Assembly: GCF_014645195.1 (NCBI RefSeq)
Contig: NZ_BMLK01000011.1
Location: 62,001 to 126,000, forward strand
Reading direction: 5' to 3'
Origin: Novosphingobium indicum
Lineage (GTDB): Bacteria > Pseudomonadota > Alphaproteobacteria > Sphingomonadales > Sphingomonadaceae
DNA: 64,000 bases
How positions within the stretch are numbered: the first letter of the stretch is position 1; every line of letters starts with the position of its first letter. Below are positions 25,555-34,683 of the stretch, piece after piece. A program made the translations under genes and the position numbers. The notes beneath the pieces were generated by a model. That model was not told the origin of the DNA. It saw only the letters and a program-made list of their open reading frames with translations, and ran no database searches.

Positions 25555-26889
25555 ATGGGCGTTGCGGGCTTTGACCGGCGGGATAAATGGTTTCTGCTGT
25601 TGCTGGGCGCCATCTACATGGTGAATTTTATCGATCGTACCATTCTTGCGGTGGTTGGTGAGTCGATTCGCAACGATCTGCGCCTGAGCGATCTGCAACT
25701 CGGAATGTTGGGAGGGCTGGCCTTTTCGCTGTTCTACGCCGTGCTGGGAATTCCGCTGGCCCGGCTGGCCGAACGCTTCAGCCGGGTCCGTCTGATCGCG
25801 GCGGTCACGATACTCTGGTCGCTGATGACGGCGCTTTGCGGTGCAGCGGGAAGCTACCTGCAATTGCTGCTGTGCCGGATGGGCGTGGGTGTGGGCGAGG
25901 CCGGGTTCACGCCTGCTCTGGTTTCGATGATATCCGACCGCTTCGATGTGGGCCGCCGCGCGCTGGTCTTTTCGCTCATCGCGCTGGGCGTGCCGCTGGG
26001 CGGCGCTGTGGCCGCGATTGCCGGCAGCGCCATGGCCCAGACCATCGGCTGGCGCTGGACGATGGCTGCCGTCGGTGTGCCCGGGCTTTTGCTGGCGGTT
26101 CTTTTGAGCATCACGATATCCGAGCCGGAGCGCAAAGATGCTGGCGAAAGCGCGGACACCCCCCCCTTCGGCCAGGTCCTGCGCCGTTTAGCACGGTCCC
26201 CTGCGTTCCTGCACCTGACGTGCGGGAGCGGCCTGGTCGGCCTGGTCGGCTTCGGGACCAACCTGTTCCTGATCCCACTCCTCGTCCGCCGTTTCGATTT
26301 GCTGCTTTCGCAGGCGGGACTGATATTCGCTTTGTCTTTCAGCATGGCGACGATGGTGGGGCAGATCTTCGGCGGCAATCTGGCGAGCCGGCTGATCCGG
26401 CGCGATGTGCGGTGGGGCGCCTGGGCTCCCGCAATTACGGTGGGTCTTGCCCTGCCGTTCTATCTTCTGGCGCTCTATCAATCGGACTGGCATGTGCTGG
26501 TCGGCTTCTTGTTCGTCGCGACCGCGATGCTCTATGCCTTCACGCCTGCGGTTATGACCGTCACGCAGACTCTGGTGGAACCGCGCATGCGGGCGTCAGC
26601 CGCAGCGCTGCACTCTTTCGGCCAGACGGTCGCCGGCCTTGGCATAGGCTCGGTCACGCTGGGCTATCTCAGCGACAAACTGGCTGCCTACAACTATGCC
26701 GGCGACTACGCCGCGCAATGCTTGGGATCGGGCGCCTTGAGCGACTCGCGTGAGTGCATAACCGCCTCGGCAACGGGGTTGCAGCACAGCATGCTGATCT
26801 CGGCATCGGTGCTGGCGGTGGCGGTGTTCAACTACCTCGTCGCCGCCAGGCACTTGCCCACGGAATCGGCGGCGGCGCTCAGCAGGTAA
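25555..26889 (+). CDS. MFS transporter (spinster-like type)
   Basis: A 444-residue integral membrane transporter with about 12 hydrophobic segments. The opening KWFLLLLGAIYMVNFIDRTI and the loop 2-3 motif GIPLARLAERFSR are typical of sphingomonad spinster-like MFS carriers. GVGEAGFTPALVSMISD (after helix 4) is the family's other landmark. AAAGGGGAAAACT precedes the ATG at 25555. It may move the pathway substrate or product across the inner membrane. The 3' end overlaps the convergent SDR gene by 11 bases. Confidence 0.92.
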   Translation: MGVAGFDRRDKWFLLLLGAIYMVNFIDRTILAVVGESIRNDLRLSDLQLGMLGGLAFSLFYAVLGIPLARLAERFSRVRLIAAVTILWSLMTALCGAAGSYLQLLLCRMGVGVGEAGFTPALVSMISDRFDVGRRALVFSLIALGVPLGGAVAAIAGSAMAQTIGWRWTMAAVGVPGLLLAVLLSITISEPERKDAGESADTPPFGQVLRRLARSPAFLHLTCGSGLVGLVGFGTNLFLIPLLVRRFDLLLSQAGLIFALSFSMATMVGQIFGGNLASRLIRRDVRWGAWAPAITVGLALPFYLLALYQSDWHVLVGFLFVATAMLYAFTPAVMTVTQTLVEPRMRASAAALHSFGQTVAGLGIGSVTLGYLSDKLAAYNYAGDYAAQCLGSGALSDSRECITASATGLQHSMLISASVLAVAVFNYLVAARHLPTESAAALSR

Positions 26890-27664
26890 GCCAGCCGCCG
26901 TCCGCCACCAGGGTCTGGCCCGTGACATAGCCTGAAACGTCACTTGCCAGAAACAGGACGCAGCCCGCGATGTCCTCGGGCGTGCCGGCACGTCCGATTG
27001 GCGGTGCAAAACGCGCGATCTGGTCGGCGGGAAAAGCGGGGCCGCTCGCCGTCAACTGGCCTTCGGTGGTGGTATTGCCGGGACATAGTGCGTTTACGCG
27101 GATGCCGTCTTTTGCCACTTCCATGGCGGCGGCCCGGGTCAGGGCCGCAAGCCCGGCCTTGGAAGTCGAATACGTCATCAAACTGGGTGCGGTGGCGTGA
27201 AAGGCACTGTTGGAGGCGATATTGACAATCCGTCCGTCGATCCTGCCCGCGCGCATTATGCGCACCGCCTCGCGCGTGAGCAGCGCGGGGCCGCGCAGGT
27301 TGATCGCCATGACCCGGTCCCAGTAGGAGCTGTCGGTGTCCTCCAGCATCCTGCGGTCCTGGGTCCCTGCGTTGTTCACGAGCACGTCCAGCCGGCCCTG
27401 TTCGCTCTCGATCGATTCGATTGCCGAGAGGATGGATGCTTCGTCGGCTACGTCGAGCCGGCAGGATCGGGCGCTCGCCCCGCGCTCGCGGATGGCCGCG
27501 GCCAAGGCTTCGGCCTTGTCGACCTGGATATCGGCGATCACAACCTGCGCACCGGCATCCGCCAGGAGGCGGCAGATCGCCGCCCCCATTCCCTGCGCCC
27601 CACCGGTTACCAAGGCGACGCGGCCGGAAAGGCTGTAGAGCTTCATGTGTTCGGTCAGTGCCAT
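26879..27664 (-). CDS. Short-chain dehydrogenase/reductase
   Basis: A 261-residue classical SDR. TGGAQGMGAAICRLLADAGA is the cofactor site, LVNNAGTQD the NNAG motif, and NIASNSAFHATAPSLMTYST plus K the active site. The C-terminal VLFLASDVSGYVTGQT and ADGG fit the FabG-like group. The ATG at 27664 follows GAGAGGATG. It is divergent from the third sulfotransferase gene over 132 bases and convergent with MFS. A dehydrogenase for a pathway alcohol is likely. Confidence 0.92.
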   Translation of the reverse strand: MALTEHMKLYSLSGRVALVTGGAQGMGAAICRLLADAGAQVVIADIQVDKAEALAAAIRERGASARSCRLDVADEASILSAIESIESEQGRLDVLVNNAGTQDRRMLEDTDSSYWDRVMAINLRGPALLTREAVRIMRAGRIDGRIVNIASNSAFHATAPSLMTYSTSKAGLAALTRAAAMEVAKDGIRVNALCPGNTTTEGQLTASGPAFPADQIARFAPPIGRAGTPEDIAGCVLFLASDVSGYVTGQTLVADGGWLTC

Positions 27665-27796
27665 CGCATCCTCTCCAAATCCTCTTTCACATCGTTTGGT
27701 CCCTGTCGCGGCGGCGATGCCCTGCCGGCAGACAGGTCGGTTTTCGAGTCACGGCCATAAGCTCCCGGTGATAGAAACGATCAAAAGGCCGGGAAG

Positions 27797-28936
27797 ATGG
27801 AAATACCGACTGCGGAAGAGATGCTGGATCAAGCCGGTCTGGATGGTGAAATCGCGCAAGGGACGTTGCCGGGGCTTGAGGCGGCGCTCGCCGCGCTCGG
27901 CGCCGAGTCCGGTTTGACCGCAGCGGGACGGGACCGGGCGCTGGCGCAGTTTCGCGACAATCTGGCGCGGCTGTCCGCGATCGTCGCGGATCGGGCCGCG
28001 CATCCCGGGATTGCAGAGGTGCAGATCGACCGGCCCGTCTTCATCCTCGGCCTGCCCCGCTGCGGCACCTCGATTCTCCACGCGCTTATCGGTGCCGATC
28101 CGCAAATCCGTACGCCGCTGCAATGGGAAGTGGCTGCGCCGTCGCCGCCGCCCGAAGCCGCGACTTTCGCGTCCGATCCGCGCGCTGCCGGCTTCGACGC
28201 CTATGTCGCGGAGAATTTCACCGGCGCCTGGGCCGACGTGTTGAAAGCGCATCCGATCGGCGCGCGCATCCCTCAGGAATGCGGCATGATCCTTGAGACG
28301 CCGTTCCAGGGGATCAACCCCACTATGCTGTTCCGGTTGCCGGGATACTACGACTGGTACCGTCAGGCCGATACCCGGTTCGGATACCGCGTCCACAAGA
28401 TGTGGCTGCAGCACCTGGCGTGGAAGAACCCGCGCCGGCGCTGGGTCCTGAAAGTGCAGGAGCATGCCCACCACTTGCCCGAACTGCTCGCGACCTATCC
28501 CGATGCCGTGCTGGTTCAGCCGCACCGCGATCCGGTTACCGTGATGGCCTCGATCTCCCGCCTGATCGAAGTGATCCGCATCGTCTCCTTCGATCGGATC
28601 GACCGTGCGGAGCTGGGCCATGAACTGCTGCACTTGTGGCACGATGGGCAGAAAGCGGCGCTGGCCTGGCGTGCGGCCAACCCGGCGTTCCCGGTACTGG
28701 ATCTGGCGTTCCGCGATCTGATCGCCGATCCCGTCGCAGTGGTCCGGCGGGTTTACGAATACGCGGACCTGGACTTTACCCCGCAATCGCGGGCAGCGGT
28801 CGAAACCTTCTGGCGCGAGCATCCGGCCGACAAGCATGGGCAGCATCGCTACGAACTGGCCGACTACGGGCTCACGCGCGAGCGGATCGAGACCGTCTAC
28901 GCTGATTACATTGCGGCCTATGGAGACTATTTGTGA
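27797..28936 (+). CDS. Sulfotransferase family protein
   Basis: A 379-residue sulfotransferase, the third in the island. The phosphosulfate loop is GLPRCGTSILHALIG, with Cys where the others have Ser or Thr and a final Ser for Thr. The nucleotide region is VQPHRDPVTVMASISRLIEV. An N-terminal helical stretch (AEEMLDQAGLDG) resembles the other copies. It overlaps the DUF1214 gene by 4 bases (GTGA), so the two are co-translated; this is the tightest sulfotransferase-DUF1214 link in the window. Confidence 0.86.
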   Translation: MEIPTAEEMLDQAGLDGEIAQGTLPGLEAALAALGAESGLTAAGRDRALAQFRDNLARLSAIVADRAAHPGIAEVQIDRPVFILGLPRCGTSILHALIGADPQIRTPLQWEVAAPSPPPEAATFASDPRAAGFDAYVAENFTGAWADVLKAHPIGARIPQECGMILETPFQGINPTMLFRLPGYYDWYRQADTRFGYRVHKMWLQHLAWKNPRRRWVLKVQEHAHHLPELLATYPDAVLVQPHRDPVTVMASISRLIEVIRIVSFDRIDRAELGHELLHLWHDGQKAALAWRAANPAFPVLDLAFRDLIADPVAVVRRVYEYADLDFTPQSRAAVETFWREHPADKHGQHRYELADYGLTRERIETVYADYIAAYGDYL

Positions 28937-30096
28937 GCCGCTGGCAGGATTGCATCGCCAGATTGGCGGCAACATCGGACGTGCTGGCCCCGATTGCGGA
29001 GGGCGGCGATCCCGACATGGCTGCGCGCGCCGAGCGGATGGCGTTCATGGCGCTGGCATCGGGATGGTTCACGGCCTTTGCCGATCGCGACCTCCCGGAC
29101 TTCGTGCCCGCCGTAAACACCCACTGTCCCCTGGTGGGAACCAATCCCGATTTCATTTACGGCGCGGCCTCAATCGATGGCGCCGGACAATATCTGCTGA
29201 CCGGAGAGCGTGGCGGGGGACTGTTCCTCCTGATGGACATCGCCGCCGGGGGACTGGGGGTGCTGGAGCCGCTCGGACCTTCGCTGGCTACTATAGATTT
29301 CGATACCCTGGCGCTCGACGAGAACGGATGCTTCTCGCTGCTGCTCAGCGCCGAGCGACCGGAACACTGGGCGGGCGACTGGCACAGGCTCGATGCATCG
29401 GCACTGTCTCTCTCGTTGCGGCAGGCAAGCTACGATTGGGGGGCGCATCGAGAGGCGCGTATCGCGATCGAGCGTATTGATATTCCCCGCGCGCCGCGCC
29501 GCTGGGACGAAGTAGAGATCGCCCGGCGTCTTGACGCTCTGGCAGCCTATCCCGGCCGGCTGGCCGGCATGGCGCTGGGCTTCATTGCAGGCCAGCGCCG
29601 CAAGGCCCTCTGGAACCGGTTCGAGCATGATGACTGGGCGGGACGGGGCGGGGTAGAAGGACAGCATTACTATCAGGGGCTGTTCCGGCTGGAGCCGGGC
29701 AAGGTTCTGCTGCTGGAAACCGAATTGCCGGAACAGGTGCTGTACTGGAACGTCCAGCTCAACGACATGCTCTGGACTACTGTCGACTGGATGAACCGTC
29801 AGTCCAGCCTCAATGGCGGGCAGGCGGCGATCGATGCCGATGGCCGTTTCCGCGCAGTGATCGCGCTCGACGATCCAGGCATCTCCAACTGGCTGGATCC
29901 AGGCGGGAACGCCGAAGGGGCGATCATGCTGCGTTGGACCGGCGCCAGCAGCGGTCCGGAGCCACGGCTGACCTTGCTCGACAGGGAGTCTCTCGCCGAG
30001 CGTCTGCCGTTGGGGACGCTGCGTGTCGATGCCCAAACACGAGAGGCGCAATTGCGAGCGCGGCGCCGTGCCGCCCAGATGCGGCGGCGATGGTAG
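28933..30096 (+). CDS. DUF1214-domain protein
   Basis: A 387-residue protein of unknown function. The DUF1214 motif is clear: SSLNGGQAAIDADGRFRAVI, then DDPGISNWLDPGG and IMLRWTG. An earlier part (TNPDFIYGAASIDGAGQYLL) parallels NADTIYKAALIEKGGTYRIR of the copy at 16745, so the whole proteins are related. There is no signal peptide. The GTG start is coupled to the sulfotransferase. Downstream, an IS pair separates it from a SnoaL-like gene that was probably next in the operon. Confidence 0.82.
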   Translation: MSRWQDCIARLAATSDVLAPIAEGGDPDMAARAERMAFMALASGWFTAFADRDLPDFVPAVNTHCPLVGTNPDFIYGAASIDGAGQYLLTGERGGGLFLLMDIAAGGLGVLEPLGPSLATIDFDTLALDENGCFSLLLSAERPEHWAGDWHRLDASALSLSLRQASYDWGAHREARIAIERIDIPRAPRRWDEVEIARRLDALAAYPGRLAGMALGFIAGQRRKALWNRFEHDDWAGRGGVEGQHYYQGLFRLEPGKVLLLETELPEQVLYWNVQLNDMLWTTVDWMNRQSSLNGGQAAIDADGRFRAVIALDDPGISNWLDPGGNAEGAIMLRWTGASSGPEPRLTLLDRESLAERLPLGTLRVDAQTREAQLRARRRAAQMRRRW

Positions 30097-30140
30097 GGGC
30101 GCGCGCAAGGCGTTGCCTAGCCGCCGACAGGTGTGCCTAG

Positions 30141-31580
30141 CACTACTTTGGCAGAAGTGTAATCGGGCTGGGGTCCAGTGAGCATCCGCAGTGAGGGCAT
30201 TGCGATGGTGGGGAACGTGACAGGTGGTCAAGAATGGCTTGGCGCACTGCTGGCAGGCTGGGTTGCGGCGGCGGGCCGAGGACTCTTTTTTTTCCGTCTC
30301 GCCTGAGCGATCCGGCGAGTTTGCAGGAAGGCATAGGCCATCATCGTCATCAAGGCATGGCGATGGAGACCGGTCCACGATCGACCTTCGAAGTGGTCCA
30401 GGCCGAGTTCTTCCTTGAGTTGCTGACAGGCCCGATGGGCTTGCTCGCATATCCAGCGCGCCTTGATCGTGCCGGCCAGGATCTTGATCGGGGTGTCGGC
30501 AGGCAGGTTCGAGAGATAGTATTTGCGTTCGCCATTCGAGCGATGCTCGCCCACCAACCAGGCTTCCTCCCCCGGCATGTGCTGGGCCCCGGCGGAACCG
30601 ATCCGCTGGGGCGCTCCGTCGGCAATACGCACACGCAGGGCGGCAAAGCTCGCGGCCAGGCGTCCCTTCGTTCCCCTCCGCCAGCTGACCTGCCGCCACT
30701 TCGCGTCTTCGAGCATGGCGTGTGCGGCCCGGGATTTGACGTCCGGCACATGCCGCATCCGCGGTCGTCCGCGGCCTGCGACCGGGAAGATCAGTTGCAC
30801 GTTGGCCGGATAGACCTTCTGGTGCCTGGGGATGCCGACAGCCCAGCAGAGGCCGCGTGTACTCAGCGCCTGCCGGAACGGAGCGGACAGCCCGTAGCCG
30901 GCATCGGCCAACACGCTGCCGAAGCGCACCCCGGCAGCCATGACACGATCGATCTCCTCAATCGCGATCTCGGGCTTCGTGCGATATTCACGCAGCGGCG
31001 CAGGCACGCCAGCCTTGTCCATTCGCGCTGCATCGCTCGTCCAGCTTTCCGGCAGGAACAACCGCAAGCTCAGCATGACCGGAACTTCGCCCGAAGCCAG
31101 CGTCACTGATACCAGTGTCTGGCAGTTCGCGTTCTTGCCCAGCGCCGAAGCGTATTGGGGCGCGACGCCAACTGACGCCTTGCCCTTCTTCGGCAGGGCG
31201 GTGTCGTCGATGATCAGCCAGGCTCCGTCACCGCCGACCAGTTCGTCCGCCTGGCTCCACAAGGTCGCTTCCAAAGGGGCGCTGTCCCACAGCCCCGCTC
31301 CGATAAAATGATGCAGCCGGTCATAAGGAACCGCGCTCGATCGGGCCGCCATGGGCTGGATGCTCTTGCGATCACCCGGACCAATCAGTCCGGCAATATA
31401 GGCCGGGCACATCCGGCGCCTTGTCTTGTTCCCCAACTGCTCCAGATACGGCGCCAGCCACCGCTCCAGGTCCGCCTGCCAGTCCTCTGCCATCGCCAGC
31501 CTCCATCAAAGCTGGCTCCCCATGAATCACGCATTTCGCACCATGGGAATCCCAAAAATCACACTTCTGCCAAAGTAGTG
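30141..31580 (-). mobile_element. IS701-type insertion sequence
   Basis: A 1440-bp element with perfect 20-bp terminal inverted repeats (CACTACTTTGGCAGAAGTGT and its complement). It is flanked by CTAG at 30137-30140 and 31581-31584, a 4-bp target duplication typical of the family. It encodes one transposase on the minus strand. It looks complete. Confidence 0.93.
30228..31493 (-). CDS. IS701-family transposase (DDE superfamily)
   Basis: A 421-residue DDE transposase. Family landmarks are LIIDDTALPKKGKASVGVAP with the first Asp, VLADAGYGLS with the second, and WICEQAHRACQQLKEELGLD with the catalytic Glu, followed by GRSWTGLHRHALMTMMAYAF. The C-terminus is basic and Pro/Ala-rich. The gene fills the IS element and has no disruption, so it may be active. 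Confidence 0.93.
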   Translation of the reverse strand: MAEDWQADLERWLAPYLEQLGNKTRRRMCPAYIAGLIGPGDRKSIQPMAARSSAVPYDRLHHFIGAGLWDSAPLEATLWSQADELVGGDGAWLIIDDTALPKKGKASVGVAPQYASALGKNANCQTLVSVTLASGEVPVMLSLRLFLPESWTSDAARMDKAGVPAPLREYRTKPEIAIEEIDRVMAAGVRFGSVLADAGYGLSAPFRQALSTRGLCWAVGIPRHQKVYPANVQLIFPVAGRGRPRMRHVPDVKSRAAHAMLEDAKWRQVSWRRGTKGRLAASFAALRVRIADGAPQRIGSAGAQHMPGEEAWLVGEHRSNGERKYYLSNLPADTPIKILAGTIKARWICEQAHRACQQLKEELGLDHFEGRSWTGLHRHALMTMMAYAFLQTRRIAQARRKKKSPRPAAATQPASSAPSHS

Positions 31581-31584
31581 CTAG

Positions 31585-32423
31585 GGTCCGGACCCAATAA
31601 CCGGATTCCCACCACGACAGGATTGTGATTCATTGCCTCTGCGAGGAGGCGGTGAGATGTCTGATTTCTTTTGGTTTTCCGATGCACAGTGGGCTCGGAT
31701 CGAGCCGCTTTTGCCGACGGATGTTCGCGGCAAGCCACGCGCGGATGATCGTCGAGTGTTGAGCGGGATTGTCCACGCGCTTCGCTGCGGCGGTCGCTGG
31801 GCGGGCTGTGCTGACGTCTATGGTCCGAAGAAGACGCTCTACAATCGGTTCGTCCGCTGGTCGGAGCGCGGCATCTGGGAAGGCATTTTCAGTGCGCTGG
31901 CGGGAGCCGGCGGCGCTCCAGATCGACTGTTCATCGACAGCAGTTGCATCAAGGTCCACCGCTGCGCCGGTGGTGGAAAAGGGGGGCCTTGGCTCATGGT
32001 ATCGGCCGCACCAAAGGCGGACGCAACACCAAGCTCCATGCCGTCTGCGACGCGAAAGGCCGCCCCGTCGTCCTGCTCCTGACGCCCGGCAACGTCCACG
32101 ATTGCAAGGTCGCGCAGCTTTGCATCGAGGCGATGCCGCCATCCACCCAACTCGTCGCCGACAAGGGCTATGACAGCCAAGCTCTGCGCGAGTGGCTCGA
32201 CGAGCGCGGCACCGAGGCCGTTATACCGCCGCGCAAGAACCGCAAAATCCAGTACGACTACGACAAGGCCATCTACAAGCAGCGCAACGTCATCGAGCGC
32301 ATGTTCTGCCGCCTCAAGGACTGGCGCCGCATCGCCACCCGCTTCGACCGCAATGTCAAAAACTTCATGGGCGCCATCGCCCTCGCCGCCGCCGTCATCT
32401 GGTGGCTGTAACGAGTCCGGACC
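31585..32423 (+). mobile_element. IS5-family (IS427-like) insertion sequence
   Basis: An 839-bp element whose ends read GGTCCGGAC at the left and GTCCGGACC at the right (inverted). It is flanked by CTAG at 31581-31584 and 32424-32427. The left CTAG is also the right target copy of the IS701-type element, so the two are end to end at one site. Confidence 0.88.
31657..32411 (+). CDS. IS5/IS427-type transposase, two frames joined by -1 frameshift
   Basis: The first frame (31657-32082) encodes the N-terminal DUF4096-type domain and first DDE Asp (FFWFSDAQWARIEPLLP, DRLFIDSSCIKVHR). The second frame (to 32411) carries GRTKGGRNTKLHAVCDAKGR, DKGYDSQALREWL and the Glu-containing RNVIERMFCRLKDWRRIATR. 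A -1 shift at AAAAGGGGGG (31977-31986) joins them into a product of normal length, about 250 residues. Programmed frameshifting is usual in this group, so the gene is probably functional rather than broken. AGGAGGCGGTGAG precedes the ATG. Confidence 0.85.
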
Positions 32424-32484
32424 CTAGTGCCGCTGGCGCCATGTTCCTGCCAGCCCAGTTAGAGGATGATGGGAGACAAAGCCG

Positions 32485-32850
32485 ATGACGCCCACCGACA
32501 CGCTCGACCTTGAGCAGGCCATTCGCGACAATTACCGCTTGTGGAACGAAGGCAGGCGGGAGGAACTGGACTTGTTGTTCCGCCGCATGGGACCCGCAGG
32601 CTTTACCATAGAATACGTCGGCTCCGCGCCTGTCGAGGGCGGGGCGGCGATGGAAGCTATGTGGGACCAGTATGGCGGCAAATGCACGACCGAACCGCTG
32701 GAAGTGATCGTCAACGGGGCGGAAGGCGCCGCCTTTGTCGCCAACCGCCTCCAGACCGACGATGGCATCGTGACATTGCCAAGTCTGGAGACGTATAAGA
32801 TTTCCGATGGGCGGTTGACGGTTCGCTATTTCCACAAGACCGCGCACTGA
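32485..32850 (+). CDS. SnoaL-like / NTF2-fold protein
   Basis: A 121-residue NTF2-fold protein. The N-terminal helix is DLEQAIRDNYRLWNEGRREE, followed by GFTIEYVGSAPVEGGAAMEAMW and the C-terminal hairpins VTLPSLETYKISDGRLTVRY. It was probably next to the DUF1214 gene at 28933 before the IS pair inserted 57 bases upstream; GGGAGACAAAGCC precedes its ATG. An isomerase, cyclase or hydratase role is possible; none can be assigned. Confidence 0.82.
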   Translation: MTPTDTLDLEQAIRDNYRLWNEGRREELDLLFRRMGPAGFTIEYVGSAPVEGGAAMEAMWDQYGGKCTTEPLEVIVNGAEGAAFVANRLQTDDGIVTLPSLETYKISDGRLTVRYFHKTAH

Positions 32851-32880
32851 CCCGGTTTTCCCGGATGTTCGGCGGCAAGG

Positions 32881-33684
32881 TTAGCCATCGGATTCCATGA
32901 ATGCCAGCAGGTCGGCGTAATGGGGCTGATGCACCAGGCCGCCGCCGGAAATTGATATGTTTTCGCCGGTGATATAGCGGGATTCGTCGGAAGCCAGGAA
33001 CGCCACGAGTGCGGCTATGTCATCCGGGGTCCCGAACTCCGGCGTCAGGATATGGCGTTTGATGATGTCCTTGAGACCGGGAACCGTCTTTTCTAGCGCC
33101 TCGGTCAGGACCACGCCGGGGGCAATGCTGTTGCAGCGGATATTCTGCCGCCCATGCTGCGTAGCGACATATCGGGTCAGGCCCATGATCGCCGCCTTGG
33201 TCGATCCGTAGGCGATGCGCGCAAGATCGCCTGCGCTGCCGGAATTGGATGCCGTGTTGATGATCGACCCGCCGCCGCCTGCGATCATGTGGGGGATCGC
33301 ATACTTGCATCCCAGCAGGTAGCCAGTCAGGTTGATGTCCAGGATTTCACGCCAGATGCCGATGGGGATGTCTGGGGCGGTGGTGTCCTGCGGGCTCTTG
33401 ACCGGATCGGTCATCGCTGCATTGTTGTGCAAGATGTCGATCCGACCGAAGTGAGTCATGCAGCGATCGATCATCGCCTTCACCGATTCCGGATCCGCAG
33501 CATCAAACTGCACGGCGAGTGCGCTGTCTCCCAAGGGAGCAGCCGCTCGCTCCGCCGATTCCTCGAACAGGTCGGCGATGACGACGCTTGCGCCTTCGGC
33601 GGTCAGGCGCCGCGCCACCGCGGCACCGATCCCGCCCCCACCACCGGTCACAATCGCAACTTTGCCTTCCAGCCGCATCATCAT
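32881..33684 (-). CDS. Short-chain dehydrogenase/reductase
   Basis: A 267-residue classical SDR. TGGGGGIGAAVARRLTAEGA is the cofactor site, LHNNAAM the NNA motif, and NTASNSGSAGDLARIAYGST plus K the active site. The C-terminus carries a longer tail after ENISISGGGLVHQPHYADLL, unlike FabG. The start at 33684 (first of three consecutive ATGs) has AAGGGAG upstream. It closes the catabolic island, convergent with the SnoaL-like gene after a 30-bp gap. Confidence 0.92.
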   Translation of the reverse strand: MMMRLEGKVAIVTGGGGGIGAAVARRLTAEGASVVIADLFEESAERAAAPLGDSALAVQFDAADPESVKAMIDRCMTHFGRIDILHNNAAMTDPVKSPQDTTAPDIPIGIWREILDINLTGYLLGCKYAIPHMIAGGGGSIINTASNSGSAGDLARIAYGSTKAAIMGLTRYVATQHGRQNIRCNSIAPGVVLTEALEKTVPGLKDIIKRHILTPEFGTPDDIAALVAFLASDESRYITGENISISGGGLVHQPHYADLLAFMESDG

Positions 33685-34683
33685 TTCCACTCCCTTGTCC
33701 CGTGAGGCCTGTTTACGACTTTCGCTGGCGAACCCTTTCACGATTACCGAAGTTCCGCCGACAGCTTGACCGTTTCGGAGCCTGCCGCTTCAGATGGGGC
33801 GATTAACCCGCCAAAGGGCAGGTCAGAAGCAGTCAGAGCAGCGTGGTGCACATTATGTGATGACCGAGTTTGGCGGTCGCTTGCTAGATCATCCGTGAGA
33901 TATGGTGCGCATGAAATTAGGGAGTGGGGTGTTGATTTTCGCTGAGAGCTGCACGCCGCGCCACAGTGTCGAGGCCAAGATCTATCCGGTCGCTGCTCTC
34001 GAAAACGCTGGGCACCTGTTGGGAATTGCCGCCAACCGTAAGGGTCGCGCGGCGGATCCGTTCGGGATGAGCCTTGCCGGACAACGGGAAAGGTTCGCGA
34101 AAAAGCGTGACGCATAGCGATAGCTCATCCATGCCCCGAGCCGGGCCCGCGGGACGCTAAGACCATTGCGATCATTCCCGCAGCTGCCTGCAAGCAGATC
34201 CACTCGCGATCCTGTCGATCGGTCGCGCAAACTTCGATATCGCCGAAAAGTGTTGGTACATGCCCGCGGCGATAAACCTAGAGCACCAGATGCGGATCGG
34301 ACCGGCACAGGCTCCCGCCTTCTGCCGCAGCGCTCTTCGCGAAGCCCAGCCCAGATGCGCTGAACTGCAGAGACCACAGCCACCCCCAGATTTGTGACGG
34401 TCCCGGCTGGCGCGATCGAACTCCTCCCAGGCGACGGGGGCGATACGGCGCACGGCTATCTCCGTGAACTTGCCGGGTGGATGATGATTTTAAACTTCCG
34501 TGCCGCCCCTTCCGCTCGACAGGTTGGGCGCCTTTTTTTCGTCGGTAATTGGCTGCGGGATGAACAACCGCTGGAACCGACGGCCCGCCTGGGTCTGCAT
34601 TACCCGATCGGCGGCGATATCGGCACTTGCGTGCCGCAGCACCGCCTTCGCAACCGTCGAGCCAAGGGAGGGCGCCCATAGCA
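33685..34683. other. 1-kb stretch with no convincing gene
   Basis: Several open frames of 60-175 codons exist on both strands, but none has a recognisable domain or a convincing ribosome site, and they overlap in competing frames. It lies between the SDR gene and a degraded sulfatase, and may be decayed coding sequence. Confidence 0.5.

Noticed and set aside
31657..32411. IS5-type transposase as a frameshifted pseudogene
   Set aside because: The slip-prone A4G6 site and intact catalytic residues in both frames fit programmed -1 frameshifting.
33902..34383. Competing small frames on both strands in the 33.7-34.7 kb gap
   Set aside because: No ribosome site, no domain and mutually overlapping; kept only as a featureless stretch.
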